Shown: positions 7,575 through 16,295 of the stretch, one piece after another
How the letters are laid out: each line of letters opens with the position of its first letter
Position numbering within the stretch: position 1 is the first letter of the stretch
Source of the DNA: Streptantibioticus parmotrematis
GTDB lineage: Bacteria > Actinomycetota > Actinomycetes > Streptomycetales > Streptomycetaceae
Assembly (NCBI RefSeq): GCF_019890615.1
Contig: NZ_JAINVZ010000010.1
Location: forward strand, 1-64,000
Length of the DNA stretch: 64,000 nt
Direction of reading: 5' to 3'
Translations under genes and position numbers: made by a program
Notes under the pieces: model-generated
What the model was told of the DNA's origin: nothing
Seen by the model: only the letters and a program-made list of their open reading frames with translations
Databases searched by the model: none

Positions 7575-9230
7575 CTACGGCAGGTACACGATGCCCAGCT
7601 TCGTCAGTTGCCACAGCTGGGTCGACGCGCCGGTGTCGGGTTGCAGGACCGTGACCGGGTTGCCGGAGGAGTCGGTCTTCGCGCTGGTGCCCAGGGTGGC
7701 GACCATCGAGGTGTCCTGGGAGTCGGCCAGCTTGTAGAGGCCGCCTCCCGCGGACTCGAAGACCCAGTGCTGGTTGGCGCCGCCGTCGCAGCCCCACTGC
7801 TGCAACGCCGTGCCGGCCGCGGTCGACGCGCCGTTGGCGTCCAGGCACATGTCACGGTTGCCGCTGAAGTCCAGCTCGTAGGAGCCGCCGGACTTCGCCT
7901 CGAAGACGAAGGACTGGTTCAGGCCGCCGTCCGCCGGATACGTGATCGCGGGACGGCCGTCGGTGTCGTCGCCGTAGCTGCCGCCGCCGGAGAGGTCCAG
8001 GACCTGGCCGGTGGCGTGGTTGGTCAGCTGGTACCAGGAGCCGTCCTCCGGCTTGTCCTGGAACGGCTGTCCCGGCGTGAGCGGTTCGATCGTCGTGCCG
8101 TCCGCGTCGTCCAGCGTGCAGTACGCCTCCTGCTGGGCGGCTTCGCCGTAGAACTCGCCCAGGCAGGCGCCCTCGCCCTCGTAGCCCGCCACCCTCAGGT
8201 GGTACGACTGGCGGATCTCGTCCTCGCACAGGCCGAGGATGCCGATGGAGTAGTCGCAGCCGTTGCGGGTCAGTTCGCTGGTGTCGATGACGTCGCCGTT
8301 GGTGTACTCGTACGGCGAGGTCGTCATCTCGGCGCAGACCTCATGGCCGTAGGAGACCCGGCGCTGGTCGAGGAAGCGCACGCCGGGCACCGCCTCGGCC
8401 GCCGTGCGCAGCGCGTCGTCCAGCTGCGGCACGACCCAGTTGTGGCCCCACGCCAGGTCCTCGGGGAACGCCGGGCAGCCGTCGGCGACCTTGCCCGCGT
8501 AGGTGTTGGTGCGGATGTCCGGGGTGATCGGCGTGAAGTACGACTGCATCACCAACTGGTAGCTGCCGTCGGCGTATCCGGCGGTGCGCATGGTCTGCCG
8601 GACGTCGGTGAGCGCCGCCTCGATCTTGGGGACGACCGCCTTCGCCCGGGCGGTGATCGTCGCACTGCCGATGGTGTCGCGGCAGCCCTGCGACTGGGGG
8701 ATCGGGAAGTACTGCCCGAGGCAGCTCTCCATGATCCCGCTGAAGTCGAAGTCGTCGTTGGCGCCGATGGTGACGACGACCATCTTCACGTCGTACTGGG
8801 CCGCGGTCCGGGCGAGTTGGGCGTCCTGCTTGGGCTCGCCGAAGTCGCCGCTGCCGCCGCCGGTCGTCTTGGCCAGCGTGGGATCGCTGACCAGGTCGCC
8901 GGTCTGCGCGCCGGAGCACGCGAGGTCGACGGCGGTGACGCCGGACAGGCCGGTGTCGAAGATCTCCGACTTGGTGCTGCGGTGGCAGTAGTCGCTGGGG
9001 CCGTCCGTCCCCGCGACGTAGCCGTCGTCGGTGTCGGTGCCCGCGCCCTCACCGGAGATGGCGCTGTCGCCCATGGAGACGATGGCGGGGGAGAGGGCGG
9101 CGTGCGGTGTGGTGGCGGCGGTGGCCGGTGCGGTGGTGGGCGCGGCGGTGGCGGTGGTGCCCGCGCCGAGGACGCCGAGGAGTGCGGCCGCGGTGAGGGC
9201 GGCGGCCTTCGCCAGTGCTGGTCTGGTCAC
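7575..9230 (-). CDS. Secreted SGNH/GDSL-type hydrolase with C-terminal ricin-type lectin domain
   Basis: The 551-aa protein has a Sec signal peptide (cleavage near TATAAP). Its SGNH hydrolase domain has block I SMGDSAISGEG (Ser56) and the block V-like SYGHEVC with catalytic His. From about residue 420 it has a ricin B-type domain with QxW repeats (LQQWGC, NQHWVF, TQLWQL). Such proteins hydrolyse esters of lipids or polysaccharides, and the lectin domain probably anchors them on sugar. It is read from GTG with AGGAG just upstream. The hydrolase half resembles cysteine-rich Streptomyces esterases. Confidence 0.88.
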   Translation of the reverse strand: MTRPALAKAAALTAAALLGVLGAGTTATAAPTTAPATAATTPHAALSPAIVSMGDSAISGEGAGTDTDDGYVAGTDGPSDYCHRSTKSEIFDTGLSGVTAVDLACSGAQTGDLVSDPTLAKTTGGGSGDFGEPKQDAQLARTAAQYDVKMVVVTIGANDDFDFSGIMESCLGQYFPIPQSQGCRDTIGSATITARAKAVVPKIEAALTDVRQTMRTAGYADGSYQLVMQSYFTPITPDIRTNTYAGKVADGCPAFPEDLAWGHNWVVPQLDDALRTAAEAVPGVRFLDQRRVSYGHEVCAEMTTSPYEYTNGDVIDTSELTRNGCDYSIGILGLCEDEIRQSYHLRVAGYEGEGACLGEFYGEAAQQEAYCTLDDADGTTIEPLTPGQPFQDKPEDGSWYQLTNHATGQVLDLSGGGSYGDDTDGRPAITYPADGGLNQSFVFEAKSGGSYELDFSGNRDMCLDANGASTAAGTALQQWGCDGGANQHWVFESAGGGLYKLADSQDTSMVATLGTSAKTDSSGNPVTVLQPDTGASTQLWQLTKLGIVYLP

Positions 9231-9668
9231 GCGTGCTCCTGTGAACGCAGGGATGACCGCCCGGGGACGCCCGGGTGGCGAGGAGCGGTGGTGCGACGAG
9301 CGGGTGGTACGACGAGCTGGCGTGCGGTGAGCGCGATGTGCGACGAGCTGCTGTGCGGTGAACGGGTGGTGCGGTGAGCGCGTTGCGCGCGGGGCGTGGG
9401 TGACCGGATCGGGGGTTCGTTCCGGTCACCGGGAACAGTGGCTGTCGGCCACAGAGGCTAGATACCTGCGGGTAGCAAAACAAGAGGGATGCTCATGTTT
9501 TCTGGCAGGCGCCCCGAACGCCCGGCATCGGCGCCTCCAGCCGCCCCGGCCCGGCGCCCTCGATCGCCCCGGCCCGGCTCCCCCGATCGCCCCGGCCCGG
9601 CGCCCCCGGACATCCCGCCCCGATAATCGGGCGACAGCCGCCCCGCGCCGCTGTTAGCTTCGCGTCAC
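9231..9668. other. Non-coding region with degenerate GC repeats
   Basis: No convincing gene is seen. Bases 9290-9400 consist of loosely repeated units of the type GTGCGACGAGC / GTGCGGTGAGCG. Bases 9540-9610 repeat a GATCGCCCCGGCCCGGC unit about three times. A minus-strand promoter for the hydrolase is plausible near 9450-9485 (TTGTTT, 17 bases, TAGCCT). A short plus-strand TAGCTT close to the next ATG suggests a leaderless FBP transcript. Confidence 0.5.
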
Positions 9669-10172
9669 ATGGACCCCCTCGACGACCACGACCTGCGCTC
9701 GGCCTTCGTCAACTGCTCCAAGGGCGAGGCCCGCCGGATCAGCCTGCCGCGAGGGCTCGCCGAACTGCCCTGGTCCGACCTCGACTTCCTCGGCTGGCGC
9801 GACCCGGGCGCCCCCGACCGCGGCTACCTGGTCGCCCCGCGCGGCGACGAGGTGATCGGCGTGACGCTGCGGGTGCCGCAGGGCGGGCCGCGCAGCTTCG
9901 TCAAGACGACGATCTGCTCGCTGTGCCTGACCGGCCACCCCGGTTCCGGTGTCTCGCTGCTCGCCGCCCGCCGGGTCGGCGCACGCGGGCGCGACGGCGA
10001 CACGGTGGGCGCCTACATGTGCGCCGACCTCGCCTGCCCGCTGTATGTGCGCGGCAGGAAGACCTCGGCCCTGGTCAGCCGCTACCGCGAGTCGCTGACC
10101 GTGGAAGAGCGCGTCGACCGCATGCTGGCCAACGTCGACGACTTCCTGGGCAAGGTGCTCGCAGAGGGCTGA
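9669..10172 (+). CDS. FBP-domain (elongation factor G-binding, treble-clef zinc) protein
   Basis: The 167-aa protein ends in an FBP-type treble-clef domain. It has a CSLC motif (residues about 87-90), a basic LAARRVGARGRDGDTVG loop, a second cysteine pair MCADLAC, then a helical tail (LTVEERVDRMLANVDDFLGKV). In the FusB/FBP family this zinc fold binds EF-G and rescues ribosomes from fusidic acid; many Streptomyces homologues are uncharacterised. It is convergent with the rhomboid gene 22 bases downstream. Confidence 0.78.
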   Translation: MDPLDDHDLRSAFVNCSKGEARRISLPRGLAELPWSDLDFLGWRDPGAPDRGYLVAPRGDEVIGVTLRVPQGGPRSFVKTTICSLCLTGHPGSGVSLLAARRVGARGRDGDTVGAYMCADLACPLYVRGRKTSALVSRYRESLTVEERVDRMLANVDDFLGKVLAEG

Positions 10173-10194
10173 CCGGCACGCCGCCGCCCGCGAC

Positions 10195-10920
10195 CTACAG
10201 CAGGCCCAGATCGCCCAGTTCCTTGTGGAGGTCGGCCCGGTCGCCGGACGCGGGCGTGCCGCGGGACGGGACGATCGCGCCGCCTCCCGTGCCCGTTCCG
10301 CCGCTGCTCACGGCCGGGCGGGGGCGGCGGTCGCGGAAGATCCACGCTCCGGCCACGCCGCCCACCAGTCCGCCCAGGTGCGCCAGCCAGCTCACCCCGG
10401 GCGTGCCCGGCACCGCGATCGTGACCAGGTACGCGAACGACGCCGCCATGACGACTCCGATCAGCGTGTCGATCAGGTGCCGGTCGAACAGCCCGCGCAC
10501 CACCACGTAGCCGAAGTACCCGAAGATCAGGCCGCTCGCGCCCACCGTGTCCGTGCCGCCGCCCTGGAAGATCCACACCGCGAGTCCGCTGACCACCGCG
10601 ACCAGCAGGCTCAGGCCCAGGAAGCGGACCACGCCCCGGTACGCGGCGAGGAAGCCGAAGACGAACAGCGGGCCCGAGTTGCTCTCGATGTGCGCCCAGC
10701 TCCAGTGCAGCAACGGCGCGGTCAGGACGTCCGGCAGCCGCCCCGCCTGCCCGGAGACGATGCCGTACTGCCGGGACAGCGCGTAGCCGTCGCCCCAGTT
10801 GGCGAGCTGGACGAGCCAGACGACCGCCATGAACGCGAACATCGTGAAGAACGCCTTGCGCGCCTCCGCGACCATCAGCTCCGCGTCGACGACTCCGCCG
10901 CCCCCGGCCCCCGCGCCCAT
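10195..10920 (-). CDS. Rhomboid-family intramembrane serine protease
   Basis: The 241-aa membrane protein has about six TM helices and the rhomboid catalytic elements GASGLIFG (nucleophile Ser) and, two helices later, SWLAHLGGLVGG with the catalytic His. An upstream HIESNSGPLFVFG motif matches the L1/TM2 region. It cleaves membrane proteins in the bilayer; substrates are unknown. I selected the internal ATG at 10920, preceded by AAGGGG, over a longer GTG start at 10938. The C-terminal 40 residues are soluble and glycine/serine-rich. Confidence 0.88.
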   Translation of the reverse strand: MGAGAGGGGVVDAELMVAEARKAFFTMFAFMAVVWLVQLANWGDGYALSRQYGIVSGQAGRLPDVLTAPLLHWSWAHIESNSGPLFVFGFLAAYRGVVRFLGLSLLVAVVSGLAVWIFQGGGTDTVGASGLIFGYFGYVVVRGLFDRHLIDTLIGVVMAASFAYLVTIAVPGTPGVSWLAHLGGLVGGVAGAWIFRDRRPRPAVSSGGTGTGGGAIVPSRGTPASGDRADLHKELGDLGLL

Positions 10921-10981
10921 CCCGTACCCCTTCACCACGACACGTCGAGGAAATCCCCTGATGGGCGAACTCTACGGAACC

Positions 10982-11764
10982 TCACGCGGGCGGGCGCGGG
11001 GTGCGGTCCAGATCGATGCCGAACCGGTCCCGGTACGCGGCCAGCAGCACGGCCTCGTCGTCGGGCAGCTCCTCCTCGCGGCGGGAGCCGTCCGCGTCCG
11101 TGGTCACCAGCCTGCGCCCGCTCAACGTGACCCGGCCGCCGGACCCGGTGAGCCGGGTGCAGACCAGGGAACGGGTGAAGTGCGAGGCCGGCGAGGTGCA
11201 CTGCCACCAGCACGTCGGACCGAAGTCGGGCAGCTCGCGCGGGCGCGTCTCCAGGCGGTACTGCGGCACGCCGTCGCGCAGCACGTCCAGGTCGCCGTCC
11301 GGTGTCCCGGCGATCCGGAAGGTGCCGCGCGGGTCGGGCTGCTCACCGCGTTCGTCCAGGCGCAGCGGGTACGCGCTGTGGTCGCCGAAGCCGACGTCGG
11401 CCAGCCACACCGCGCCCGCTCCCGCCTCCTCGACGCGCAGCGCGAGGTGGTCGAACGGCGGCCCGTAGCGGTCGTCCGCGCCGTGCACCCGCGCCGACAG
11501 CAGCTCCACCCGGTGCCCGAGCGCGGCCAGCAGCAGGGCGAACGTCCCGTTCAGCTCGTAGCAGAAGCCGCCCCGGCGGGCGCCGACGATCTTGTCGTAC
11601 AGGGCGGCGGGTTCGAGGACGACGTCCTGACCGAGGTGGATCGAGAGGTTCTCGAAGGGCACGGCGACCTGGTGCAGCCGGTGCAGCTCGCGCAGCGGCG
11701 TCTGCCCGGACGCGCCGATGCGCCGCAGGTAGGCGTCGGTCTGCTCGGAGGTGAGGGAGCGCAT
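10982..11764 (-). CDS. Arylamine N-acetyltransferase (NAT)
   Basis: The 260-aa cytosolic enzyme carries the Cys-His-Asp triad of NATs: Cys68 in RRGGFCYELN, His106 in FDHLALRV and Asp123 in WLADVGFGD. It moves acetyl from acetyl-CoA to arylamines or hydrazines; some actinomycete homologues act as amide synthases in antibiotic pathways. Here the neighbours are unrelated, so a stand-alone detoxification role is more likely. Its start at 11764 gives the standard N-terminus (YLRRIGASG). A longer frame upstream runs into the tRNA terminator and is rejected. Confidence 0.92.
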   Translation of the reverse strand: MRSLTSEQTDAYLRRIGASGQTPLRELHRLHQVAVPFENLSIHLGQDVVLEPAALYDKIVGARRGGFCYELNGTFALLLAALGHRVELLSARVHGADDRYGPPFDHLALRVEEAGAGAVWLADVGFGDHSAYPLRLDERGEQPDPRGTFRIAGTPDGDLDVLRDGVPQYRLETRPRELPDFGPTCWWQCTSPASHFTRSLVCTRLTGSGGRVTLSGRRLVTTDADGSRREEELPDDEAVLLAAYRDRFGIDLDRTPRPPA

Positions 11765-11816
11765 GCCCCCAGTGTGGCCTGCCGCTGTGGCCTGCCGTGC
11801 CCGCGCTCGACGCAAG

Positions 11817-11845
11817 AAGGCCACCCCCGCCGAGGGGGTGGCCTT
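11817..11845 (-). terminator. Terminator of tRNA-Lys
   Basis: A perfect 12-bp stem (11817-11828 with 11834-11845, 5-base loop) begins five bases beyond the 3' end of the tRNA on the minus strand. Confidence 0.85.
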
Positions 11846-11849
11846 GACG

Positions 11850-11922
<73 letters not shown>

Positions 11923-11939
11923 CCACCGATGCCGGAATC

Positions 11940-12410
11940 CTACCCGATGCCCGAGGCCGCTCGCGCCGCGTCCTCGCGAGCCAGCGCCCGCAGCGCGGTG
12001 CGCTGCACGAACCACAGCATCCACACGGTCAGCACCGCCATGCCCACCGCGAACGAGATGTGCTCGGCCGGAGTGTTCACCTGCGTGCCCAGCGCGCCCA
12101 TCACGAAGTGGCTGCCGACCCGCAGCACGACCAGCGCGATCGCCACCTTGCGGGTGCCCTTGCTGCGCCACAGGCGGCGGGCGAGCTTGACCCGGCTGCT
12201 GAGCACCGTCGCGGTGAGGATCAGGTTGAGCAGGACCAGCGCCCCGAGGAGGTACATCGCCTTCGGGTAGGCCTTGACGATGTCGTAGGCCGACGCCAGG
12301 ATCGCCTCGAAGCCGAAGAACCACACCGGAAGCGGCTTGATCCCGTCGGCGGAAGCGGTGCCGGCGGTCCCCGCGGGCGCCCCCGCTCGCGTGCTCTGGT
12401 CGATGGTCAT
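11940..12410 (-). CDS. Small conserved membrane protein
   Basis: The 156-aa protein has about four hydrophobic segments (PVWFFGFEAILASAYDIV, MYLLGALVLLNLILTATVL, IALVVLRVGSHFVMGAL and FAVGMAVLTVWMLWFV) and a charged ARRLWRSKGTRK loop. Family function is unknown. The ATG at 12410 has an AAGGGA ribosome site; the long upstream extension of this frame overlaps the divergent ligase and is not coding. It lies upstream of tRNA-Lys on the same strand. Confidence 0.72.
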   Translation of the reverse strand: MTIDQSTRAGAPAGTAGTASADGIKPLPVWFFGFEAILASAYDIVKAYPKAMYLLGALVLLNLILTATVLSSRVKLARRLWRSKGTRKVAIALVVLRVGSHFVMGALGTQVNTPAEHISFAVGMAVLTVWMLWFVQRTALRALAREDAARAASGIG

Positions 12411-12678
12411 GCGATCCCTTGTCCCCTCGGAAAGTCCCGCGGCTGTTCCCCGTCCGGTGCCAGCACAACAACGCGGGCCGGAGCGCCGGTCGAGCGTCGC
12501 TGGAGCGGCCCGGCGCACGAGGCGGACCCCGCCGCGACCAGCATCGATGTTCGAGCCCCTGTCGAGCCCCGGCGCGCAGCATGGACCACGCACGCCGCCG
12601 CCACGACGGGAGCCCCTGACCGGGATCCCACGGCGGTCGCCGCGTGCGAAGGGAACGCCGAAACGGGGAGTTGAGGGG

Positions 12679-14448
12679 ATGCCAACACCCACGAGCCTCA
12701 CGCAAGCCCTGGTGGCGCGCTTCGCCGGCCGCCGGGACGCTCCGGCGCTGGTGCCGCTCGACACCTCGGGCGAGTCCGGCGCCGCCGTGACGTACGGCGA
12801 ACTCGACCTGCGCGCAAGGGCGCTGGCAGTGCGGCTGGCCGGGCACGGGGCGGCGGGACGGCAGGTCATGCTCGCGCTGGACACCGGTCCGTCCTTCGCC
12901 GAGGCGCTGCTCGGCTGCCTGTACGCGGGTGCCGTCGCGGTGCCGGTGCCGCCGCCCGCGGTCTCCCGCGCGGCGGCCGAGCGCACGGCCGCGATCGTCG
13001 CGGAGGCCGCGGTGCACCTGGTGCTCACCGAGGCGGCCCACGCGCCGGACGTATCACGGCAGTTGGCGCAGGCCGGACGCGGCGGGGTCGCCTGCCTCGC
13101 GGTGGACGGCGGCGCGCTCGCCGCCGACCGCGCGGGCATCGAGCGGGTCGCCGCCGAGTGGCGGATGCCCGCGATCGGCGGCGACGACCTCGCGCTGATC
13201 CAGTACACCTCCGGCAGCACCGCCGCGCCGCGCGGCGTCATGGTCAGCCACGCCAACCTGCTGGCCACCATGACCGCGCTGCGCGACGCCCTCGGCACCG
13301 ACGCCGGGTCGCGGATCGGCGGCTGGCTGCCGTTCCACCACGACCTGGGCCTGGTGGGGGAGTTGCTGCACCCGCTGTGGCTGGGCGCCACCGTGGTGCT
13401 GATGCCGCCGCGGCTGTTCCTGGCCCGCCCGGGCCGCTGGCTGAAGGCGATCGACCGGTACGACGTCACGCACGTCGCCGCGCCGGACTCCGCGTACGCC
13501 CGCTGCGTGCGGGAGGTCACCGACGAGGAACTGGCCGCGCTCGACCTCTCGCGCCTGCAACGGGCCGTGGACGCCGCCGAACCCGTCGGCGCGGACAACC
13601 TGCGCGCGTTCACCGAGCGCTTCGCCGCCGCCGGGCTGCGGCCCGGCACGCTCACCCCCGGCTACGGCCTCGCGGAGGCGACGCTGCTGGTCAGCGTCGG
13701 ACGCGGCGACGGACCCGCCGCGGTGCGCGGGGTGCAGGACGCGGCGCTGTGCCCGTCCGGTGCAACCCGGCAGCAGGTGGTCGCCTGCGGTCCGGCGGGC
13801 GGCGCCGAGGTCCGCGTCGTCGACCCGCGCACCTCGGCCGAGCTGCCGGACGGTGCCATAGGAGAGCTGTGGGTGCGCGGACCGGCGGTGGCCCGGGGCT
13901 ACTGGGCGCGTCCCATCGAGACCGCCGAGGCCTTCGGCAACGCCACCACGACCGGTGAGGGCGGATTCCTGCGCACCGGCGACCTGGGCGCGGTGCACGA
14001 CGGCGAGGTCTACGTCACCGGACGCATCAAGGACGTGCTGCTGGTCGCCGGGCGCTCCCTGCACCCGCAGGAAATCGAACGCCAACTGCCGCACTGCGGA
14101 ACGCAGTTCGCGTCGGCCGCGGTGTTCGGGGTGGGCGAGGCCAACCGGCTGCTGGCCGTCGTGCAGGAGGTGCGGGCGATCGGCCGGGGCCGCGACGAGC
14201 TGGCGGACCTCGCGACGCGGGTGCGCGGGGTGCTGGCGGAGGAGTTCGGGGCGATCCCGGACGCCGTGCTGCTGGTGCGTCCCGGCACGGTCAGACGCAC
14301 GACCAGCGGGAAGGTCCGCAGATCGGAGATGCGCGAGCTGTTCCTGCGCGGCGAACTGCGGCCACTGTACGAGGAGTTGGAGGAACCGGTGCGGGCACTG
14401 AGCGCCGCCCGGATCCCACGGCAGGCGAGGGAGAGGGTGCCGGCGTGA
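12679..14448 (+). CDS. Fatty-acyl-AMP ligase (FAAL)-like adenylating enzyme
   Basis: The 589-aa ANL enzyme has an A3 loop YTSGSTAAPRGVMVSH (about residue 175), FAAL-typical FHHDLGLVGELLHPLWLGA, PGYGLAEATLLVS, a LRTGDLGAVHDGEVYVTGR hinge region and a C-terminal TSGKVRRSEM lysine region. The A3 loop has Arg in place of the usual Lys (APRG), common in FAALs. FAALs activate fatty acids as acyl-adenylates and load them onto an ACP instead of CoA. It heads an operon with an acyl-CoA-dehydrogenase-like gene and a PPTase, overlapping the next gene by 4 bases. No ACP gene is present nearby. Confidence 0.85.
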   Translation: MPTPTSLTQALVARFAGRRDAPALVPLDTSGESGAAVTYGELDLRARALAVRLAGHGAAGRQVMLALDTGPSFAEALLGCLYAGAVAVPVPPPAVSRAAAERTAAIVAEAAVHLVLTEAAHAPDVSRQLAQAGRGGVACLAVDGGALAADRAGIERVAAEWRMPAIGGDDLALIQYTSGSTAAPRGVMVSHANLLATMTALRDALGTDAGSRIGGWLPFHHDLGLVGELLHPLWLGATVVLMPPRLFLARPGRWLKAIDRYDVTHVAAPDSAYARCVREVTDEELAALDLSRLQRAVDAAEPVGADNLRAFTERFAAAGLRPGTLTPGYGLAEATLLVSVGRGDGPAAVRGVQDAALCPSGATRQQVVACGPAGGAEVRVVDPRTSAELPDGAIGELWVRGPAVARGYWARPIETAEAFGNATTTGEGGFLRTGDLGAVHDGEVYVTGRIKDVLLVAGRSLHPQEIERQLPHCGTQFASAAVFGVGEANRLLAVVQEVRAIGRGRDELADLATRVRGVLAEEFGAIPDAVLLVRPGTVRRTTSGKVRRSEMRELFLRGELRPLYEELEEPVRALSAARIPRQARERVPA

Positions 14449-16295
14449 ACACGGGGACGACCGCGGTCGCGGACGCCACGACGGACGCCACAGCGGACGT
14501 CACGACGGATGTCGCCGAGCGCGTCGCGCATCTGGAGCGGCGCTTCGGCGATCCCCGCGACCCCGGCAACCCGCTCGGCTTCCGCGCCCTGCTCGCCGCC
14601 GAGGAGCGGCAGGAACTGCTGGCCGAGGCCGAGGGGCTGCTGACCGACGAGGGCTTCGGCGCCGAACTGGTGCCCGCGGCCCTCGGCGGACGGCTGACCC
14701 GCGCCGACACCCTCGCGCGCGTGCTGCGGCCGGTCTTCCGGCGGGACGTGGCGCTCGGCTTCGGCCACGGCATCACCTCGCTGTTCGCCGCCTCCGCGGT
14801 CTGGGTGGCCGGTTCGCCCGAGCAACAGCGGTCGCTGGCACGGCTGTTGTGCGGTGGCGGACGGGCCACCATCGTGCACCACTCCCTCGCGCACGGCAGC
14901 GGACTGCTGCGCGGCGAGGTGGGCGCCGAGCGGACGGCGGACGGCTTCTCGCTCACCGGCCGCAAGGACATGGTGATCAACGCCCATCGCGCCGAGGCGC
15001 TCGTGGTCTACGCCCGCAACCTGCCGTCCACGCCCGGTGCGGGCAGCCACTCGGTGCTGCTGGTCGACCCCGACCGGCTGCCGCCCGGCCGTATGGAGGC
15101 GCTGCCGCGCAAGCTGACGACCGGCATGCGCGGCTGCCACTTCGGCGGATACGCCTTCCACGACTGCGCGGTGGGACCCGAGGCGCTGGTCGGATCGTAC
15201 GGCGAGGGCGTGCGGCTGGCGCTGCGCACCTTCCAGCTCAACCGCTCGCTGATCCCCGCCGCCGTGATCGCCTCCGTCGACACCGTGCTGCGCACCGCCG
15301 TCGCCGCCGCGCTGGCCGGACGCCCCGGCGGGCCCGAGGGACGGCACCGGCCGCTGCTCGCCGGGGTCTTCGCCGACCTGCTGGCCGCCGACGCGATGGC
15401 CACGACCGCGCTGCGCGCGCTGCACCTGGTGCCGGACGGCGCGCACCTGGCGGCGGCCGAGGTCAAGTACCTGGTGCCCGACCTGCTCCGCGACGACCTG
15501 GAGGAACTGGCCACCGTGCTGGGCGCCTCCGGCTACCACGGCGGGGACGGCGACGGGGATCGCGGCGCGCTGTCGAAACTGCTGCGCGACCTGCCCGCCG
15601 CGGGCCTCGGCCACGCCGGGACCGCCGCCTGCCAGGCCGTGGTCATCCCCCAACTCCCGCTGCTGGCACGGCGTTCCTGGTTCCGCGCCGCGGAGCCGCC
15701 GGACGCGGTCTTCCGCCCCGGCGCCGACCTGCCCGAACTCGACCTCGCGGCGCTCGGCCTCGCGGGCGGCGACGACCTGCTGGCCGCCGGGCTCGCCGCG
15801 ACCGCCACCCGGATCCGCGACAGCGCCGTGCCGGGCGACGCGCAGGCCACGCTCAAGGGTTACGCCGACGCGTTCGTCCGCGAGTTGTGGGCGCTGCACG
15901 ACCGCTGCCGGGAGCTGGAGGTGGGCGACCGCGCGGCGCTGTCGAACCCCGAGATGTGCGCCCTGGCCGACCGGCACGCCCTGATCTCGGCCGCCGGCGC
16001 GGTGCTGGCGACGTGGGAACGGCTCGCGACGGGACCCGCGGGCGACGCCTGCGGCGCGCACGGCGGGGTAGGCGTGCCGGGCGCGGGCGGTGCGGGAGGC
16101 GCGGGCGGCTTCCTCGCCGACCCCTCCTGGGCCGTGCTGGCGCTGCAACGACTCGGCGGCAGGCTGGGCCTGGCCCTGCCCGCGCCGCCCACCGGTTGTG
16201 TGGACCGGGTGCTGCACGAGGTGGTGGAACGTTTCCGTGCGGGGAGCGCCTACGACCTCTACGCGGCTCCCCTTGCGGAAGGTGGTGGAACGTGA
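14445..16295 (+). CDS. Acyl-CoA dehydrogenase-like flavoprotein
   Basis: The 616-aa protein has the acyl-CoA dehydrogenase layout: a helical N-domain with GFGHGITSLFAA, a beta domain with HSLAHGSGLLRGEVGAERT and TGRKDMVINAH, and helical C-domains (FQLNRSLIPAAVIASVD). It is longer than the usual 380-400 residues and diverges in the C-terminal part, as do acyl-ACP dehydrogenases in lipopeptide and ene-fatty-acid pathways. The likely reaction is desaturation of the acyl chain activated by the preceding ligase; this is inferred from the operon. The GTG start overlaps the ligase stop (GTGA). Confidence 0.75.
   Translation: MNTGTTAVADATTDATADVTTDVAERVAHLERRFGDPRDPGNPLGFRALLAAEERQELLAEAEGLLTDEGFGAELVPAALGGRLTRADTLARVLRPVFRRDVALGFGHGITSLFAASAVWVAGSPEQQRSLARLLCGGGRATIVHHSLAHGSGLLRGEVGAERTADGFSLTGRKDMVINAHRAEALVVYARNLPSTPGAGSHSVLLVDPDRLPPGRMEALPRKLTTGMRGCHFGGYAFHDCAVGPEALVGSYGEGVRLALRTFQLNRSLIPAAVIASVDTVLRTAVAAALAGRPGGPEGRHRPLLAGVFADLLAADAMATTALRALHLVPDGAHLAAAEVKYLVPDLLRDDLEELATVLGASGYHGGDGDGDRGALSKLLRDLPAAGLGHAGTAACQAVVIPQLPLLARRSWFRAAEPPDAVFRPGADLPELDLAALGLAGGDDLLAAGLAATATRIRDSAVPGDAQATLKGYADAFVRELWALHDRCRELEVGDRAALSNPEMCALADRHALISAAGAVLATWERLATGPAGDACGAHGGVGVPGAGGAGGAGGFLADPSWAVLALQRLGGRLGLALPAPPTGCVDRVLHEVVERFRAGSAYDLYAAPLAEGGGT

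Noticed and set aside
9491..9625. 44-aa Pro/Arg-rich frame before the FBP gene
   Set aside because: Composition reflects the GATCGCCCCGGCCCGGC repeats; no good ribosome site.
12407..13655. Upstream extension of the small membrane protein (to 571 aa)
   Set aside because: The extension is antisense to the FAAL gene and compositionally random; a good ATG with AAGGGA starts the hydrophobic part.
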